The notes beneath the pieces are model-generated. The model did no database searches and was not told the origin of the DNA. It saw only the letters and a list, made by a program, of their open reading frames with translations. Source: an uncultured Eubacteriales bacterium (GTDB lineage Bacteria; Bacillota; Clostridia; Peptostreptococcales; Anaerovoracaceae). From it: 64,000 bases of DNA. The DNA is taken from positions 47,617 to 111,616 of the forward strand of contig CADAEH010000007.1 of NCBI GenBank assembly GCA_902786855.1, given 5' to 3'. The translations under genes were made by a program, and so were the position numbers. How positions within the stretch are numbered: the stretch's first letter is position 1; every line of letters begins with the position of its first letter. Positions 26,843 to 36,259 of this stretch are shown piece after piece.

Positions 26843-28074
26843 ACGGAGAACTTAGATTCAGAAAAGCGGATATAAATGATCTTGACGCTATTGCTGCGAT
26901 ATATGATCATGCTCATGATGCTGAAGAAGCGGGTCTGGTTACTACAGGCTGGGTCAGAGGGATATACCCGGTCAGAGAAACTGCAGAAGCATCACTTGAT
27001 CGCGGAGACATGTATGTTGCAGAGCTTGACGGCAAGGTGGTTGCGACAGGTATCATAAATCAGATCCAGGTCAACGTGTATCTCGATTGTGACTGGGATT
27101 TTAAAGCGCCGGAAGATGACGTTTCTGTGCTTCACACACTTGTGGTGGACCCCGGGGTAAGGGGAAAAGGCATCGGACCGGCGTTTGTGCGGTTCTGGGA
27201 AAACTATGCACTGGAGCATGATTGCTATACTCTCAGGATAGACACCAATGCCAGAAATACCCTCGCGAGAAAGATGTATGAAAAGATGGGATACAGAGAG
27301 ACCGATGTGATCCCGACGGTATTCAACGGTATACAGGGAGTTGATCTGGTGCTGATAGAAAAATATATCGGAACAGAGATACAGAAAAAACTCCGTGAGA
27401 TGCGCGACGAAAAGTATGCTGACTTCCAGGCAAAGCTTACTCCGGGCATAGACCGCGACCGTTTTATCGGAGTCAGGACTCCGCAGCTCAGGGCTTTTGC
27501 CAGAGATCTGGTAAGGGGCAGGGCAGAAGACGTAAGTCCTGAGACAGCAGAGCGTTTTCTTGTACAGCTGCCTCACAAATACTTTGATGAGAATCAGCTG
27601 CATGCTTTTATGATTTCCGAGATAAAAGATTTTGACCGCTGCATGGATATGACGGAGGCGTTCCTTCCGCATGTCAACAACTGGGCAACCTGTGATCAGC
27701 TGTCGCCTAAGGTTTTCGCGAAGCATAAAGCTGAGCTCCTTGATCACATTTACAGATGGATTGATTCAGGCGAGACATATACGATACGCTTCGGTATAGG
27801 TATGCTGATGGAGCATTTTCTGGACGGCGACTTTGACGAATCATATCTGGACCGGGTTGCTCAGATCCGCTCAGACGAGTACTACGTAAACATGATGATC
27901 GCATGGTATTTTGCCACAGCGCTTGCTAAACAGTATGTTCCCGCTCTGGCGGTAATTGAGGAAGGCCGTCTGGACGTATGGTCACACAATAAAGCAATAC
28001 AGAAGGCTATAGAAAGCCGAAGGATAACTCCTGAACAAAAGGAATACCTGCGATCACTCAAGAGAAAGAAATAA
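26839..28074 (+). CDS. GNAT acetyltransferase fused to an AlkD-like DNA-alkylation-repair domain
   Basis: In this 411-residue two-domain protein, residues 1-175 form a GNAT N-acetyltransferase with LHTLVVDPGVRGKGIGPAFV (motif A, acetyl-CoA pyrophosphate loop near 95-115) and NTLARKMYEKMGYRE near residue 143. Residues about 185-411 resemble the helical HEAT-repeat DNA alkylation repair (AlkC/AlkD-type) family: FIGVRTPQLRAFARDLV, VNNWATCDQLSPK, YTIRFGIGMLMEHFLD and WSHNKAIQKAIES. The frame is continuous and no stop separates the parts. AlkD-type proteins flip or hydrolyse damaged bases; the fusion suggests a toxin-resistance or modified-base role, which is inference. It overlaps the transporter gene by four bases. 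Confidence 0.85.
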   Translation: MNGELRFRKADINDLDAIAAIYDHAHDAEEAGLVTTGWVRGIYPVRETAEASLDRGDMYVAELDGKVVATGIINQIQVNVYLDCDWDFKAPEDDVSVLHTLVVDPGVRGKGIGPAFVRFWENYALEHDCYTLRIDTNARNTLARKMYEKMGYRETDVIPTVFNGIQGVDLVLIEKYIGTEIQKKLREMRDEKYADFQAKLTPGIDRDRFIGVRTPQLRAFARDLVRGRAEDVSPETAERFLVQLPHKYFDENQLHAFMISEIKDFDRCMDMTEAFLPHVNNWATCDQLSPKVFAKHKAELLDHIYRWIDSGETYTIRFGIGMLMEHFLDGDFDESYLDRVAQIRSDEYYVNMMIAWYFATALAKQYVPALAVIEEGRLDVWSHNKAIQKAIESRRITPEQKEYLRSLKRKK

Positions 28075-28107
28075 ACACGATAATCCGTTTACCGGTATCT
28101 ATACATT

Positions 28108-29472
28108 ATGGGTCAGATAAGTATTTTTGAAACTGAAAATAACAGCACACAGCCTCTCGCAGCCAGGATGCGGCCGAGAAATCTCAGCGAGTTCGTCGGA
28201 CAGCAGCATCTTGTAGGAGAGGGGAAAGTGCTTCGCAATCTCATTGAGCGCGACAGCATTTCTTCTATGATTTTCTGGGGACCGCCGGGAGTGGGAAAAA
28301 CGACGCTTGCGCAGATCATCGCTGCCGGGACCAATGCCCAGTTCATCACTTTCAGTGCGGTGACCAGCGGGATCAAAGAGATCAAGAACGTCATGCAGCA
28401 GGCTGACAGGATGACAGCGCTCGGCGCGAGGACCATAGTTTTCGTGGATGAGATACACCGCTTCAACAAAGCTCAGCAGGATGCATTCCTGCCGTTTGTT
28501 GAAAAAGGCAGCATCATACTGATCGGTGCAACGACTGAGAACCCGTCATTTGAGGTCAACGGCGCTCTCCTGTCGAGGTGCAAAGTGTTCGTGCTGCACC
28601 AGCTGAGCCAGGAAGATATCGCTCAGCTTGTCCGCAATGCGCTGAACGATCCGAGAGGGTTCGGCGACCAGGATGTGAGGATCGGTGAGGATGTGATATC
28701 CGCGCTGTCATCATTTGCTAACGGAGATGCCAGAACAGCACTGTCCACACTTGAAATGATGGTGCTTAACGCAGACAGGACGACAGATGAGAACGGCAGA
28801 GAGGTGATCACAGTCACTACGGAAGATTTTGAGCAATGTACTTCCAGGAAGTCTCTTCTCTACGATAAGCAGGGAGAGGAGCATTACAATCTGATATCCG
28901 CCCTGCACAAGTCTATGAGAAATTCAGATGCTGATGCTGCTGTGTACTGGCTTGCGAGAATGCTTGAGTCAGGAGAGGATCCGATGTATATCGCAAGGCG
29001 TGTGACACGGTTCGCTGCAGAGGATGTCGGCCTCGCTGACCCGAGAGCGCTTGAACTCTCTGTCGCGGCATTCCAGGCATGCCACCTGATCGGAATGCCG
29101 GAGTGCAGTGTGCACCTCACCGAGGCCGTGATATACAACGCTCTTGCTCCGAAATCCAATGCGATGGAGGTCGCATATATGCAGGCAGCTAAGGATGCCA
29201 ATGAACATATCGCGGAACCGGTGCCTCTTCAGATACGCAACGCCCCGACCAGGCTCATGAAGGAACTCGATTATGGCAAGGGCTATGTTTATGCCCACGA
29301 TACCGAGGACAAAATAGCGGATATGGAATGCTTGCCTGACAATCTTCGCGGGAGACAATACTATCATCCGGGTGATCAGGGATTTGAACCGAGATTCAGA
29401 GACCGCTATGAAGCCATCAAAAAGTGGCGACGTGAACACAGATCAGACCAAAATGACAAGACTGAAAAATAA
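28108..29472 (+). CDS. rarA: replication-associated recombination protein RarA (MgsA)
   Basis: The 454-residue AAA+ ATPase acts at stalled replication forks and is related to the clamp-loader family. Walker A GPPGVGKTT lies near residue 56, Walker B FVDEIHRFNKAQQDAFLP near residue 113, and sensor 1 IGATTENPSF near residue 137. A C-terminal tetramerisation and DNA-binding half follows, including AGMLESGEDP-like RMLESGEDPMYIARR near residue 285. The length is typical. No good ribosome binding site precedes ATG 28108, although it fits the family N-terminus, so translation may be low. A hairpin lies after the gene at 29505-29534. Confidence 0.92.
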   Translation: MGQISIFETENNSTQPLAARMRPRNLSEFVGQQHLVGEGKVLRNLIERDSISSMIFWGPPGVGKTTLAQIIAAGTNAQFITFSAVTSGIKEIKNVMQQADRMTALGARTIVFVDEIHRFNKAQQDAFLPFVEKGSIILIGATTENPSFEVNGALLSRCKVFVLHQLSQEDIAQLVRNALNDPRGFGDQDVRIGEDVISALSSFANGDARTALSTLEMMVLNADRTTDENGREVITVTTEDFEQCTSRKSLLYDKQGEEHYNLISALHKSMRNSDADAAVYWLARMLESGEDPMYIARRVTRFAAEDVGLADPRALELSVAAFQACHLIGMPECSVHLTEAVIYNALAPKSNAMEVAYMQAAKDANEHIAEPVPLQIRNAPTRLMKELDYGKGYVYAHDTEDKIADMECLPDNLRGRQYYHPGDQGFEPRFRDRYEAIKKWRREHRSDQNDKTEK

Positions 29473-29504
29473 AATCAGGAGCACATTGGCGAAACAAGAA
29501 AAAT

Positions 29505-29534
29505 CAGCAGCACCCCGTAGGGCGCTGCTGTTTT
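29505..29534 (+). terminator. terminator after rarA
   Basis: CAGCAGC (29505-29511) pairs with GCTGCTG (29524-29530) and is followed by TTTTGC. It lies between the converging rarA and deoD genes. Confidence 0.65.
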
Positions 29535-29569
29535 GCTAAAAGTATACAGATTGTCTATCTGATAAAATG

Positions 29570-30277
29570 CTATGCGATCTCGAGCGCGATCTCCATCATC
29601 TTGGTGAAGGAATTCTGACGTTCCTCTGCTGTCGTGTTCTCTTCAGGATAGTTGAACGAGTCGGACACAGTGAGTATGCACAGGCCGTTCTTGCCGAGCC
29701 TTGCAGCATTGCAGTAGAGTGCTGCGGACTCCATCTCAATACCGAGAACACCCATCTTGGACCATCTCATTGCGGAACCGGCATCATCATAGAACATATC
29801 TGAGGACAGTATATTTCCTACTTTAAAGTTTGCGCCGGACTTTCTGGTGGCTGCGACAGCTTTTTCGAGCAGTTCGAATGAAGCGATTGGGCAGAAGGTC
29901 CCAGGGAGCTCATACTGATTAGCGTAGCTTCCGTTGGTGCATGCGCCCTGAGCGATTATGATATCTCTGACGTGGAGTTCAGGGTCTATGGAGCCGGCTG
30001 AACCAATTCTGATAATATTCTTTACATCATAGAATGCAAAGAGCTCGTATGAGTATATGCCGATCGCAGGCTGTCCCATGCCGGAAGCCATTACGGATAC
30101 TTTCTTGCCCTTGTATGTTCCGGTGTAGCCCTGGACGCCGCGTACGTTGTTAACGAGTACAGGGTTTTCGAGGAATGTTTCTGCTATGAACTTACTGCGG
30201 AGCGGATCGCCCGGCATCAGTACTGTTTCTGCAAAATCACCTAATTTAGCGTTGATATGAGGCGTTGGGATTGGCAT
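29570..30277 (-). CDS. deoD: purine-nucleoside phosphorylase DeoD
   Basis: The 235-residue hexameric-type enzyme splits purine nucleosides with phosphate. MPIPTPHINAKLGDFAE at the N-terminus, VLMPGDPLRSKFIAE near residue 21, GSAGSID near residue 92 and a GIEMESAALYCNAARLG segment near residue 176 match the family. The phosphate- and ribose-site residues appear intact. I place the start at ATG 30277 because a perfect AAGGAGGATAAC lies just upstream; the longer in-frame start at 30307 would put the ribosome binding site inside the protein. Role: purine salvage. Confidence 0.95.
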   Translation of the reverse strand: MPIPTPHINAKLGDFAETVLMPGDPLRSKFIAETFLENPVLVNNVRGVQGYTGTYKGKKVSVMASGMGQPAIGIYSYELFAFYDVKNIIRIGSAGSIDPELHVRDIIIAQGACTNGSYANQYELPGTFCPIASFELLEKAVAATRKSGANFKVGNILSSDMFYDDAGSAMRWSKMGVLGIEMESAALYCNAARLGKNGLCILTVSDSFNYPEENTTAEERQNSFTKMMEIALEIA

Positions 30278-30409
30278 TGTTATCCTCCTTTTTTTATACT
30301 GATACATTGATTTATCAGGGTATCAGTGTGTCAACGATACTATCATGGTTATTGTAGCATAAATTTACCCATATAAGTATATATTCTGCCTCTTCATCAC
30401 AGATTTATA

Positions 30410-30439
30410 ATGACATTTCCGGTTGCGATGTGATATACT
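30410..30439 (+). promoter_or_regulatory. promoter candidate for asnS
   Basis: ATGACA (30410-30415) and TATACT (30434-30439) are 18 bases apart. It lies about 50 bases before the asnS start. Confidence 0.45.
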
Positions 30440-30492
30440 CTTTAAGCTGGTGTTTTATGCCGGTATTATTATAGTGTTAAGGAAAACAGCAT

Positions 30493-31887
30493 ATGAAAGA
30501 TATCGAGATCAGAGAACTTTTCCGCAATACTGCGGAGTATGACGGCAAAGAAGTAACAGTATACGGATGGGTAAGGGGCAACAGGAGCTCCAACCAGTTC
30601 GGATTCCTTTCAGTCAATGACGGTTCATTCTTCACACCTGTGCAGGTAGTTTACGAAGCGGCAACACTTCCTAATTTCGCAGAGGTATCGAAGTTCCGCC
30701 TCAGTTCAGGTGTAAAGGTCAGGGGCATACTGGTGCTCACACCTGAGGCTAAGCAGCCATTCGAGATCAAGGCAGAAGAGATCACGCTTGTAGCGGATTC
30801 TGATTCTGATTATCCGCTTCAGAAAAAGCGCCACAGCATGGAGTTCCTCAGGGAGATCGCTCATCTGAGACCTCGCAGCAATACTTTCTCTGCGGTATTC
30901 AGGGTCAGGAGCGTTGCAGCATTTGCTATTCACAAATTCTTCCAGGACAAGAATTTCATCTATGTACATTCACCTGAGATCACATGCAGCGACTGCGAAG
31001 GCGCAGGCGAGATGTTCCAGGTAACCACGCTTGATCTTGACAATCTGCCTAGAGATGCAGAGGGCAACATAGATTACAGCAAGGACTTCTTCGGAAAGAA
31101 GGCCGGTCTTACTGTGTCCGGACAGCTTGAAGGAGAGATCATGGCTCTGGCGTTCCGTAACATCTATACATTCGGACCTACATTCAGAGCAGAGAACTCC
31201 AATACAGCAAGACACGCGTCGGAATTCTGGATGATGGAGCCAGAGATGGCATTCTGCGATATCAACGGAAACATGGATATCGCTGAAGAGATGATCAAAT
31301 ACATCATCAGCTATGTTCTCGAACACTGCCCTGAAGAGATGCAGTTCTTCAACAACTTCATCGACAAGGGACTTCTCGAGAGGCTTGATCATATCGTCAA
31401 CTCTGAGTTCGTACGCATCACATATACCGAGGCAGTAGATATACTGCAGAAATCCGGCAAAAAGTTCGAGTATCCGATCGAATGGGGCCTGGAGCTTCAG
31501 ACCGAGCATGAACGTTACCTCACAGAGGAAGTCTTCAAAAAGCCGATGTTCGTTATCAACTATCCTAAGGATTGCAAAGCTTTTTATATGAGGCTGAATG
31601 ATGACGGAAAGACAGTCGCAGCTATGGATATGCTGGTACCGGGAGTCGGTGAGATCATCGGCGGCAGCCAGAGAGAAGAGCGTTATGATGTACTTCTCAG
31701 CAGGATCAAGGAGATGGGACTCGATGAGGACACATATGACTGGTATCTCGATCTCAGAAGATACGGCGGCGTATTCCACTCCGGTTACGGACTTGGTTTT
31801 GACCGTATACTCATGTACCTTACAGGAATGAGCAACATCAGAGACGTCCAGATGTTCCCTAGAACACCGGGCAACGCAGAATTTTAA
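30493..31887 (+). CDS. asnS: asparaginyl-tRNA synthetase
   Basis: The 464-residue class II enzyme charges tRNA-Asn. It has an N-terminal OB-fold anticodon domain with [19 protein letters not shown] (about residues 17-35). Motif 2-like [20 protein letters not shown] lies near residues 232-251, and the C-terminal motif 3 [16 protein letters not shown] near residue 434. Ser-Asn-Thr rather than Arg-Ser-Glu in the motif supports asparagine over aspartate. The length is usual. No strong ribosome binding site is seen before ATG 30493 (AAGGAAAAC), but the fit to the family is good. Confidence 0.95.
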   Translation: MKDIEIRELFRNTAEYDGKEVTVYGWVRGNRSSNQFGFLSVNDGSFFTPVQVVYEAATLPNFAEVSKFRLSSGVKVRGILVLTPEAKQPFEIKAEEITLVADSDSDYPLQKKRHSMEFLREIAHLRPRSNTFSAVFRVRSVAAFAIHKFFQDKNFIYVHSPEITCSDCEGAGEMFQVTTLDLDNLPRDAEGNIDYSKDFFGKKAGLTVSGQLEGEIMALAFRNIYTFGPTFRAENSNTARHASEFWMMEPEMAFCDINGNMDIAEEMIKYIISYVLEHCPEEMQFFNNFIDKGLLERLDHIVNSEFVRITYTEAVDILQKSGKKFEYPIEWGLELQTEHERYLTEEVFKKPMFVINYPKDCKAFYMRLNDDGKTVAAMDMLVPGVGEIIGGSQREERYDVLLSRIKEMGLDEDTYDWYLDLRRYGGVFHSGYGLGFDRILMYLTGMSNIRDVQMFPRTPGNAEF

Positions 31888-31972
31888 GATGACAGGGAGA
31901 TGCACTCCCTTCATCCTGACAGTAAGATAATAATTAAGAAAAGATATAAATACTAACAACCAGGAGGAACAA

Positions 31973-33913
31973 ATGAAAGGCTATTCAAGCGATAAGATCC
32001 GCAACATCGTACTGCTCGGACACGGCAGCACAGGCAAGACCACATTCCTTGAAGCAGGACTGCTGAACACTAAGGTCATCAGCAGACTCGGAAAGGTTGA
32101 GTCGGGCAACACAGTATCTGACTATGAAAAGATGGAGATCGAAAAGGGTTACACCATCAACCAGACTCTCGTTCCTGTAGAGTATAAGGGAACCAAGCTC
32201 AACTTCATCGATACACCGGGATTCTTTGATTTTGCAGGAGAGGCAAGAGCCGCTCTTTCAACAGGAGCTACAGCTATCATCATGGTAGACGCTTCATCCG
32301 GTATCCAGGTAGGAACCGAAAAGGCATGGGATCTTGTTAAGGAATACAACTCACCTACATTCTTCATCATCAATAAGATCGACAAGGACAATATCGATGT
32401 TGATGAAGTCATCGCAGCGATCCAGGATAAGTTCGGATCAGCATGTGTTACTCTTGACGACAAGGATGCTCTTGACGAGGCAGTAGCCGGCGCTGATGAA
32501 GAGCTCATGGAGAAGTATTTCGAAGGCGAGCCTTTCACTGACGAGGAGTTTGCTCACGGACTGGCTACAGGTATCCATAACGGAGACATCATGCCTGTTC
32601 TGACAATGAGTGCTCTTACAGGCGAGGGCGTAGACGGTGTGCTCGATGCTCTCTGCAAATATGTACCAAAGCCGGAAACAGTTGTTACTGCGGCAAAGGA
32701 TGCAGACGGAAATGACATCGAGATCGCATGCGATCCTGCAGGAGACCTCGTTATCTACATCTTTAAGACACTGGCTGACCCGTTCCTTGGAAAGATCTCC
32801 TATGCAAAGGTCGTCTCTGGAACACTCAAGTCCGGCGCAGATGTATACAACCCGCGTTCAGAGAAGTCTGAGAAGCTCGGTTCCGTATTCTTCGTAAGAG
32901 GCAAGGCTCAGGAGATGACAGATACCGTAGTAGCAGGCGACATGGTTGCTCTTGGTAAGCTCCAGAACACTAAGACAGGCGACACACTCTGCCCTAAGGC
33001 AAAGCAGGTAACAGTCAAGCCGGCTGCATTCCCTACACCTTGCTACTTCGTAGCAGTTGAGGCAGCTGACAAGAACGAAGATGAGAAGATGGCTCAGGGT
33101 CTCTCAAGACTCATGGAAGAGGATCCTACATTCGTTCTCGAGAGAAACGCTGAGACACATCAGACTCTCCTCGGAGGACAGGGCGATATCCAGCTCGGAA
33201 TCATCCAGGCTAAGCTCAAAGACAGATACGGTGTCAACGTTAACGTTATCCCTCAGAAGATCGCTTACAGAGAGACAATCAAGGGTACATCCGATGTTCA
33301 GGGCAAGCACAAGAAGCAGTCCGGCGGTGCAGGACAGTATGGTGATGTTCACATCAGATTCTCGCCATCACAGGAGCCTGGTCTTGAGTTCAGCGAAGAG
33401 CTCTTCGGCGGATCCGTTCCTAAGAACTACGTACCTGCAGTCGAGAAGGGACTTCTCGAGTGCATGGAAAAGGGCCCTCTCGCAGGATGTAAAGTACAGA
33501 ACATCAAGGCTGTCCTCTATGACGGTTCATATCACGAAGTAGACTCCAACGAAGTATCCTTCAAGATCGCTGCTTCGCTGGCATTCAAGAAGGGTATCGT
33601 TGAGGCAAGACCATGCCTGCTCGAGCCTATCATGAAGCTCGAGATCACAGTTCCTGAACAGTATGTCGGAGCTGTTATGGGCGATATGCCTAACAGGCGC
33701 GGTATGGTTCTCGGTATGGATTCTGCACACGGCGGACAGGTCCTCCACGCTGAAGCTCCGCAGGCAGAGCTCTTCGACTATGCTATCGCACTCAGATCAA
33801 TGACTCAGGCAAGAGGTTCATTCACAGTTGAGTTCGCAAGATATGCTGAGCTCCCTGGCAACCTCGCAGACAAAGTCATCGCAGCTTACAAGGCATCACA
33901 GGAAGAGAAATAA
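31973..33913 (+). CDS. elongation factor G-like GTPase (second EF-G paralogue)
   Basis: The 646-residue translational GTPase has G1 GHGSTGKTTFLEAG near residue 16, G3 DTPGFFDFAGEAR near residue 78 and G4 NKID near residue 130. Domains II-V follow with GGAGQYGDVHIRF near residue 450. It lacks the [15 protein letters not shown] form of the true fusA found at 60764. The G1 and G3 loops (GSTGKTTF, DTPGFF) are those of the EF-G-like/EF-G2 subgroup, whose roles differ between species or are unknown. A CAGGAGG ribosome binding site fixes ATG 31973, and a hairpin terminator follows. It should not be named fusA. Confidence 0.85.
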   Translation: MKGYSSDKIRNIVLLGHGSTGKTTFLEAGLLNTKVISRLGKVESGNTVSDYEKMEIEKGYTINQTLVPVEYKGTKLNFIDTPGFFDFAGEARAALSTGATAIIMVDASSGIQVGTEKAWDLVKEYNSPTFFIINKIDKDNIDVDEVIAAIQDKFGSACVTLDDKDALDEAVAGADEELMEKYFEGEPFTDEEFAHGLATGIHNGDIMPVLTMSALTGEGVDGVLDALCKYVPKPETVVTAAKDADGNDIEIACDPAGDLVIYIFKTLADPFLGKISYAKVVSGTLKSGADVYNPRSEKSEKLGSVFFVRGKAQEMTDTVVAGDMVALGKLQNTKTGDTLCPKAKQVTVKPAAFPTPCYFVAVEAADKNEDEKMAQGLSRLMEEDPTFVLERNAETHQTLLGGQGDIQLGIIQAKLKDRYGVNVNVIPQKIAYRETIKGTSDVQGKHKKQSGGAGQYGDVHIRFSPSQEPGLEFSEELFGGSVPKNYVPAVEKGLLECMEKGPLAGCKVQNIKAVLYDGSYHEVDSNEVSFKIAASLAFKKGIVEARPCLLEPIMKLEITVPEQYVGAVMGDMPNRRGMVLGMDSAHGGQVLHAEAPQAELFDYAIALRSMTQARGSFTVEFARYAELPGNLADKVIAAYKASQEEK

Positions 33914-33926
33914 AATTTTGTCAGAA

Positions 33927-33967
33927 AAAACTCCCGAAAACTTTTCAAATTCGGGAGTTTTCTTTTT
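33927..33967 (+). terminator. intrinsic terminator after the EF-G-like gene
   Basis: AAAACTCCCGAA (33927-33938) pairs with TTCGGGAGTTTT (33950-33961) and is followed by CTTTTTG. Confidence 0.85.
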
Positions 33968-34041
33968 GAAAAATTTGAGTATAATAAGTCTTCTTAAGAG
34001 ATAGAAATTCCTTATAGTCCTTATAGAAGGGGGAAATGAAT

Positions 34042-34686
34042 ATGAAAAAATATCTTGTATTACTATTAAGCGTTATGATGGTACTTGCTTTTGCTCTCAC
34101 AGCTTGCGGCGGTGGCAGCAGTGAAGAAAGCGCTGCACCGGAAGAAACAACGGAAGCAGCAACAGAAGAAACAACGGAAGCAGCACCGGAAGTAGACGGA
34201 TCCGCATACGGATATGCCGGAACAGACCCTGTTGAGTGTGCTGTCTACAAGTATATGGTAGAGAACGCCGCCAAGGAATTTGACCCGGCTGATGCCAGCA
34301 TCCCAACTGTCAGCATAGTAAGCACAGACGACACCCCGGAGAGTGAAATACTTGTATACGGAGATTTCTGGGTAGATAACTACAAGATCAACGGAGAGAC
34401 ACTCGAGACTGTATCGGGCGGAAACTTCCCTGGCGTTATGCATGTCAGCAAGGACACCTACGAGGTCACGGCATTTGATCAGGTAGCAGACGGAGAGGAT
34501 TTTGATTCAAGCGCAAAGGAACTCTTCGGTGACAACTATGATGCTTTCATGTCAGTCTACGGCGATGACGCAGCACGCGCAGAGCTCAGAAAGCTCACGG
34601 TATCTGAGTATGTCAAGCTGAACGGACTCGCAGTTACTCAGTTCCAGGACTATGGCTGGGATCCGGTAGAACTCGTCACAGAGTAA
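34042..34686 (+). CDS. secreted lipoprotein of unknown function
   Basis: The 214-residue protein has a classical lipoprotein signal: MKKYLVLLLSVMMVLAFALTAC, with the lipobox cysteine at position 22. A low-complexity spacer of Glu/Thr/Ala (about residues 28-48) follows, then an acidic globular domain of about 160 residues without a motif I recognise (it contains ILVYGDFWVDNYKING). I start it at ATG 34042, since AAGGGGG lies 8 bases upstream; ATG 34036 would be too close. It is anchored outside the membrane. A substrate-binding or surface-sensor role is possible but unsupported. A hairpin lies downstream at 34758-34787. Confidence 0.75.
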   Translation: MKKYLVLLLSVMMVLAFALTACGGGSSEESAAPEETTEAATEETTEAAPEVDGSAYGYAGTDPVECAVYKYMVENAAKEFDPADASIPTVSIVSTDDTPESEILVYGDFWVDNYKINGETLETVSGGNFPGVMHVSKDTYEVTAFDQVADGEDFDSSAKELFGDNYDAFMSVYGDDAARAELRKLTVSEYVKLNGLAVTQFQDYGWDPVELVTE

Positions 34687-34757
34687 GTCTATCGCAGATG
34701 AAGTGTTTGCTCTGAAAGGAAACACTTCAGAATACACAATAAGAATAAACATGCAAA

Positions 34758-34793
34758 AGGCGGAGCGCCAGATAAAACGCTCCGCCTGTTTTG
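34758..34793. terminator. terminator between the lipoprotein gene and radA
   Basis: AGGCGGAGCG (34758-34767) pairs with CGCTCCGCCT (34778-34787) and is followed by GTTTTG. The genes on each side converge here. Confidence 0.75.
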
Positions 34794-34804
34794 TTTCAGT
34801 AGGA

Positions 34805-36259
34805 TCAGGACAGATAGGTGCGTATCGCGTCCGTTATATTCGCGGCACCTGTTACACGGATCCCGCCGCCTGAACCCGCAGGTGTCACGGTAACGGCTCT
34901 GCCGCTGTCTGAGATGCTGACTTTGCCGGCTTCGGCAGCATGGCGGGCGTTCCGCTCGGGAAGTATGACGGCCTCATAGCCGAGCCGGACCGCTTCCTGA
35001 ACGATTTTGTCCGCGTTCGGTATCGATCTGAGGTGACCGGTGAGCCCGACCTCACCGACAGCAACTATGCGCTTCGACGCTGTCTTGCCGGTAAATGAAC
35101 TGTAGATCGCCAGCGCGACCGCAAGGTCTGTTGCAGTACTGCCTGTATTCATGCCGCCTACTACATTGACGTATACATCGTGATTGAGCAGGTTGATGCC
35201 TGCTTTCTTTTCGAGAACGGCAAGTATCATATTGACCCTGTTGTGACTTATCCCTACAGCTGTTCTGCGGGCAAAACCTACATTGGCTGGTGTTACAAGA
35301 GCCTGTATCTCGAAGAAGACCGGACGACTTCCCTCATAGACTGCAGATATGACAGACCCCTCTTCACCGGCGGAACTTTCTATAAGGGTCCCGCTGATAT
35401 CGGATACTTCCATCATGCCCTCAGATGTCATACGGAAGGCACCGATCTCGTCTGTAGTGCCGAATCTGTTCTTGAATGATCTCAGTATCCTGAGGTCTCT
35501 GTCGCGCTCGCCGCTGAAACTCAGTACGCAGTCTACCATATGCTCTATGGTCTTAGGGCCGGCAAGCTCACCGGACTTGGTCACATGAGCAACTATGAAG
35601 ACAGGTACGTTGCTTGTTTTAGCATATCTGATAAGGAGATTGGAACAAGCTCTGATCTGAGCAACGCTGCCCGCTGCAGAATCGACCTCTGCAGAGTACA
35701 TGGTCTGTATTGAATCTATTATTACAAAGCAAGGCTTCATTTCCTCACACACAGCGAGGATGTTTTCCATGTTGGTCTCAGGATATATGTAAAGGTTATC
35801 AGAAAGCCCTGCTGCTTCTTTTGCACTACCGGTACAGACCCTGTCAGCTCTTAATTTGACCTGCTCTTCGGACTCCTCACCGCTCACATACATAACCATG
35901 CCGTGATTCCCGGCTATATTGTTGGCCGCCTGGGCTATCATCGTGGACTTTCCTATGCCCGGCTCCCCGGATATCAGTACCAGAGATCCGGCTACGATGC
36001 CTCCGCCAAGGACGCGGTCCAGCTCTCCGATCCCTGAGCTCATGCGGGAATGATCAGAAGTACCGACACTTCCGAGGCGGACAGGGCGTCCCTCTGTACC
36101 TGTGCGGCGTCTGCTGTCTGCCTCAGGCTCTTTGAGATCGCTGATCTTATGTTCAACGATGGTGTTCCAGGCTCCACAATAAGAGCACTGCCCTTGCCAG
36201 GACAGATACTCGTTTCCGCATTCGTTGCATATATATACTGTTTTATGCTTCTTTGCCAT
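34805..36259 (-). CDS. radA: DNA repair protein RadA (Sms)
   Basis: The 484-residue RecA-like ATPase acts in homologous recombination and branch migration. The N-terminus has a zinc motif (CNECGNEYLSWQGQCSYCG), Walker A GEPGIGKST lies near residue 95, and the RadA-specific KNRFGTTDEIG near residue 250. A LonP-like C-terminal domain is present (GVGGMNTGSTATDLAVALA-like VVGGMNTGSTATDLA near residue 363). I start at ATG 36259 with GGTGA about 5 bases upstream; an in-frame GTG at 36268 is the alternative. The start lies inside the last codons of the histidine kinase gene, so the two are coupled. Confidence 0.95.
   Translation of the reverse strand: MAKKHKTVYICNECGNEYLSWQGQCSYCGAWNTIVEHKISDLKEPEADSRRRTGTEGRPVRLGSVGTSDHSRMSSGIGELDRVLGGGIVAGSLVLISGEPGIGKSTMIAQAANNIAGNHGMVMYVSGEESEEQVKLRADRVCTGSAKEAAGLSDNLYIYPETNMENILAVCEEMKPCFVIIDSIQTMYSAEVDSAAGSVAQIRACSNLLIRYAKTSNVPVFIVAHVTKSGELAGPKTIEHMVDCVLSFSGERDRDLRILRSFKNRFGTTDEIGAFRMTSEGMMEVSDISGTLIESSAGEEGSVISAVYEGSRPVFFEIQALVTPANVGFARRTAVGISHNRVNMILAVLEKKAGINLLNHDVYVNVVGGMNTGSTATDLAVALAIYSSFTGKTASKRIVAVGEVGLTGHLRSIPNADKIVQEAVRLGYEAVILPERNARHAAEAGKVSISDSGRAVTVTPAGSGGGIRVTGAANITDAIRTYLS

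Noticed and set aside
21744-28074. A prophage or mobile element in the accessory-looking segment
   Set aside because: No integrase, transposase, phage structural gene or terminal repeat was seen; the genes are metabolic, transport and repair types on one strand.
30970-31959. A 329-residue minus-strand open frame opposite asnS
   Set aside because: It is antisense to a conserved tRNA synthetase and has the composition of a complement reading; no promoter or ribosome binding site was found.
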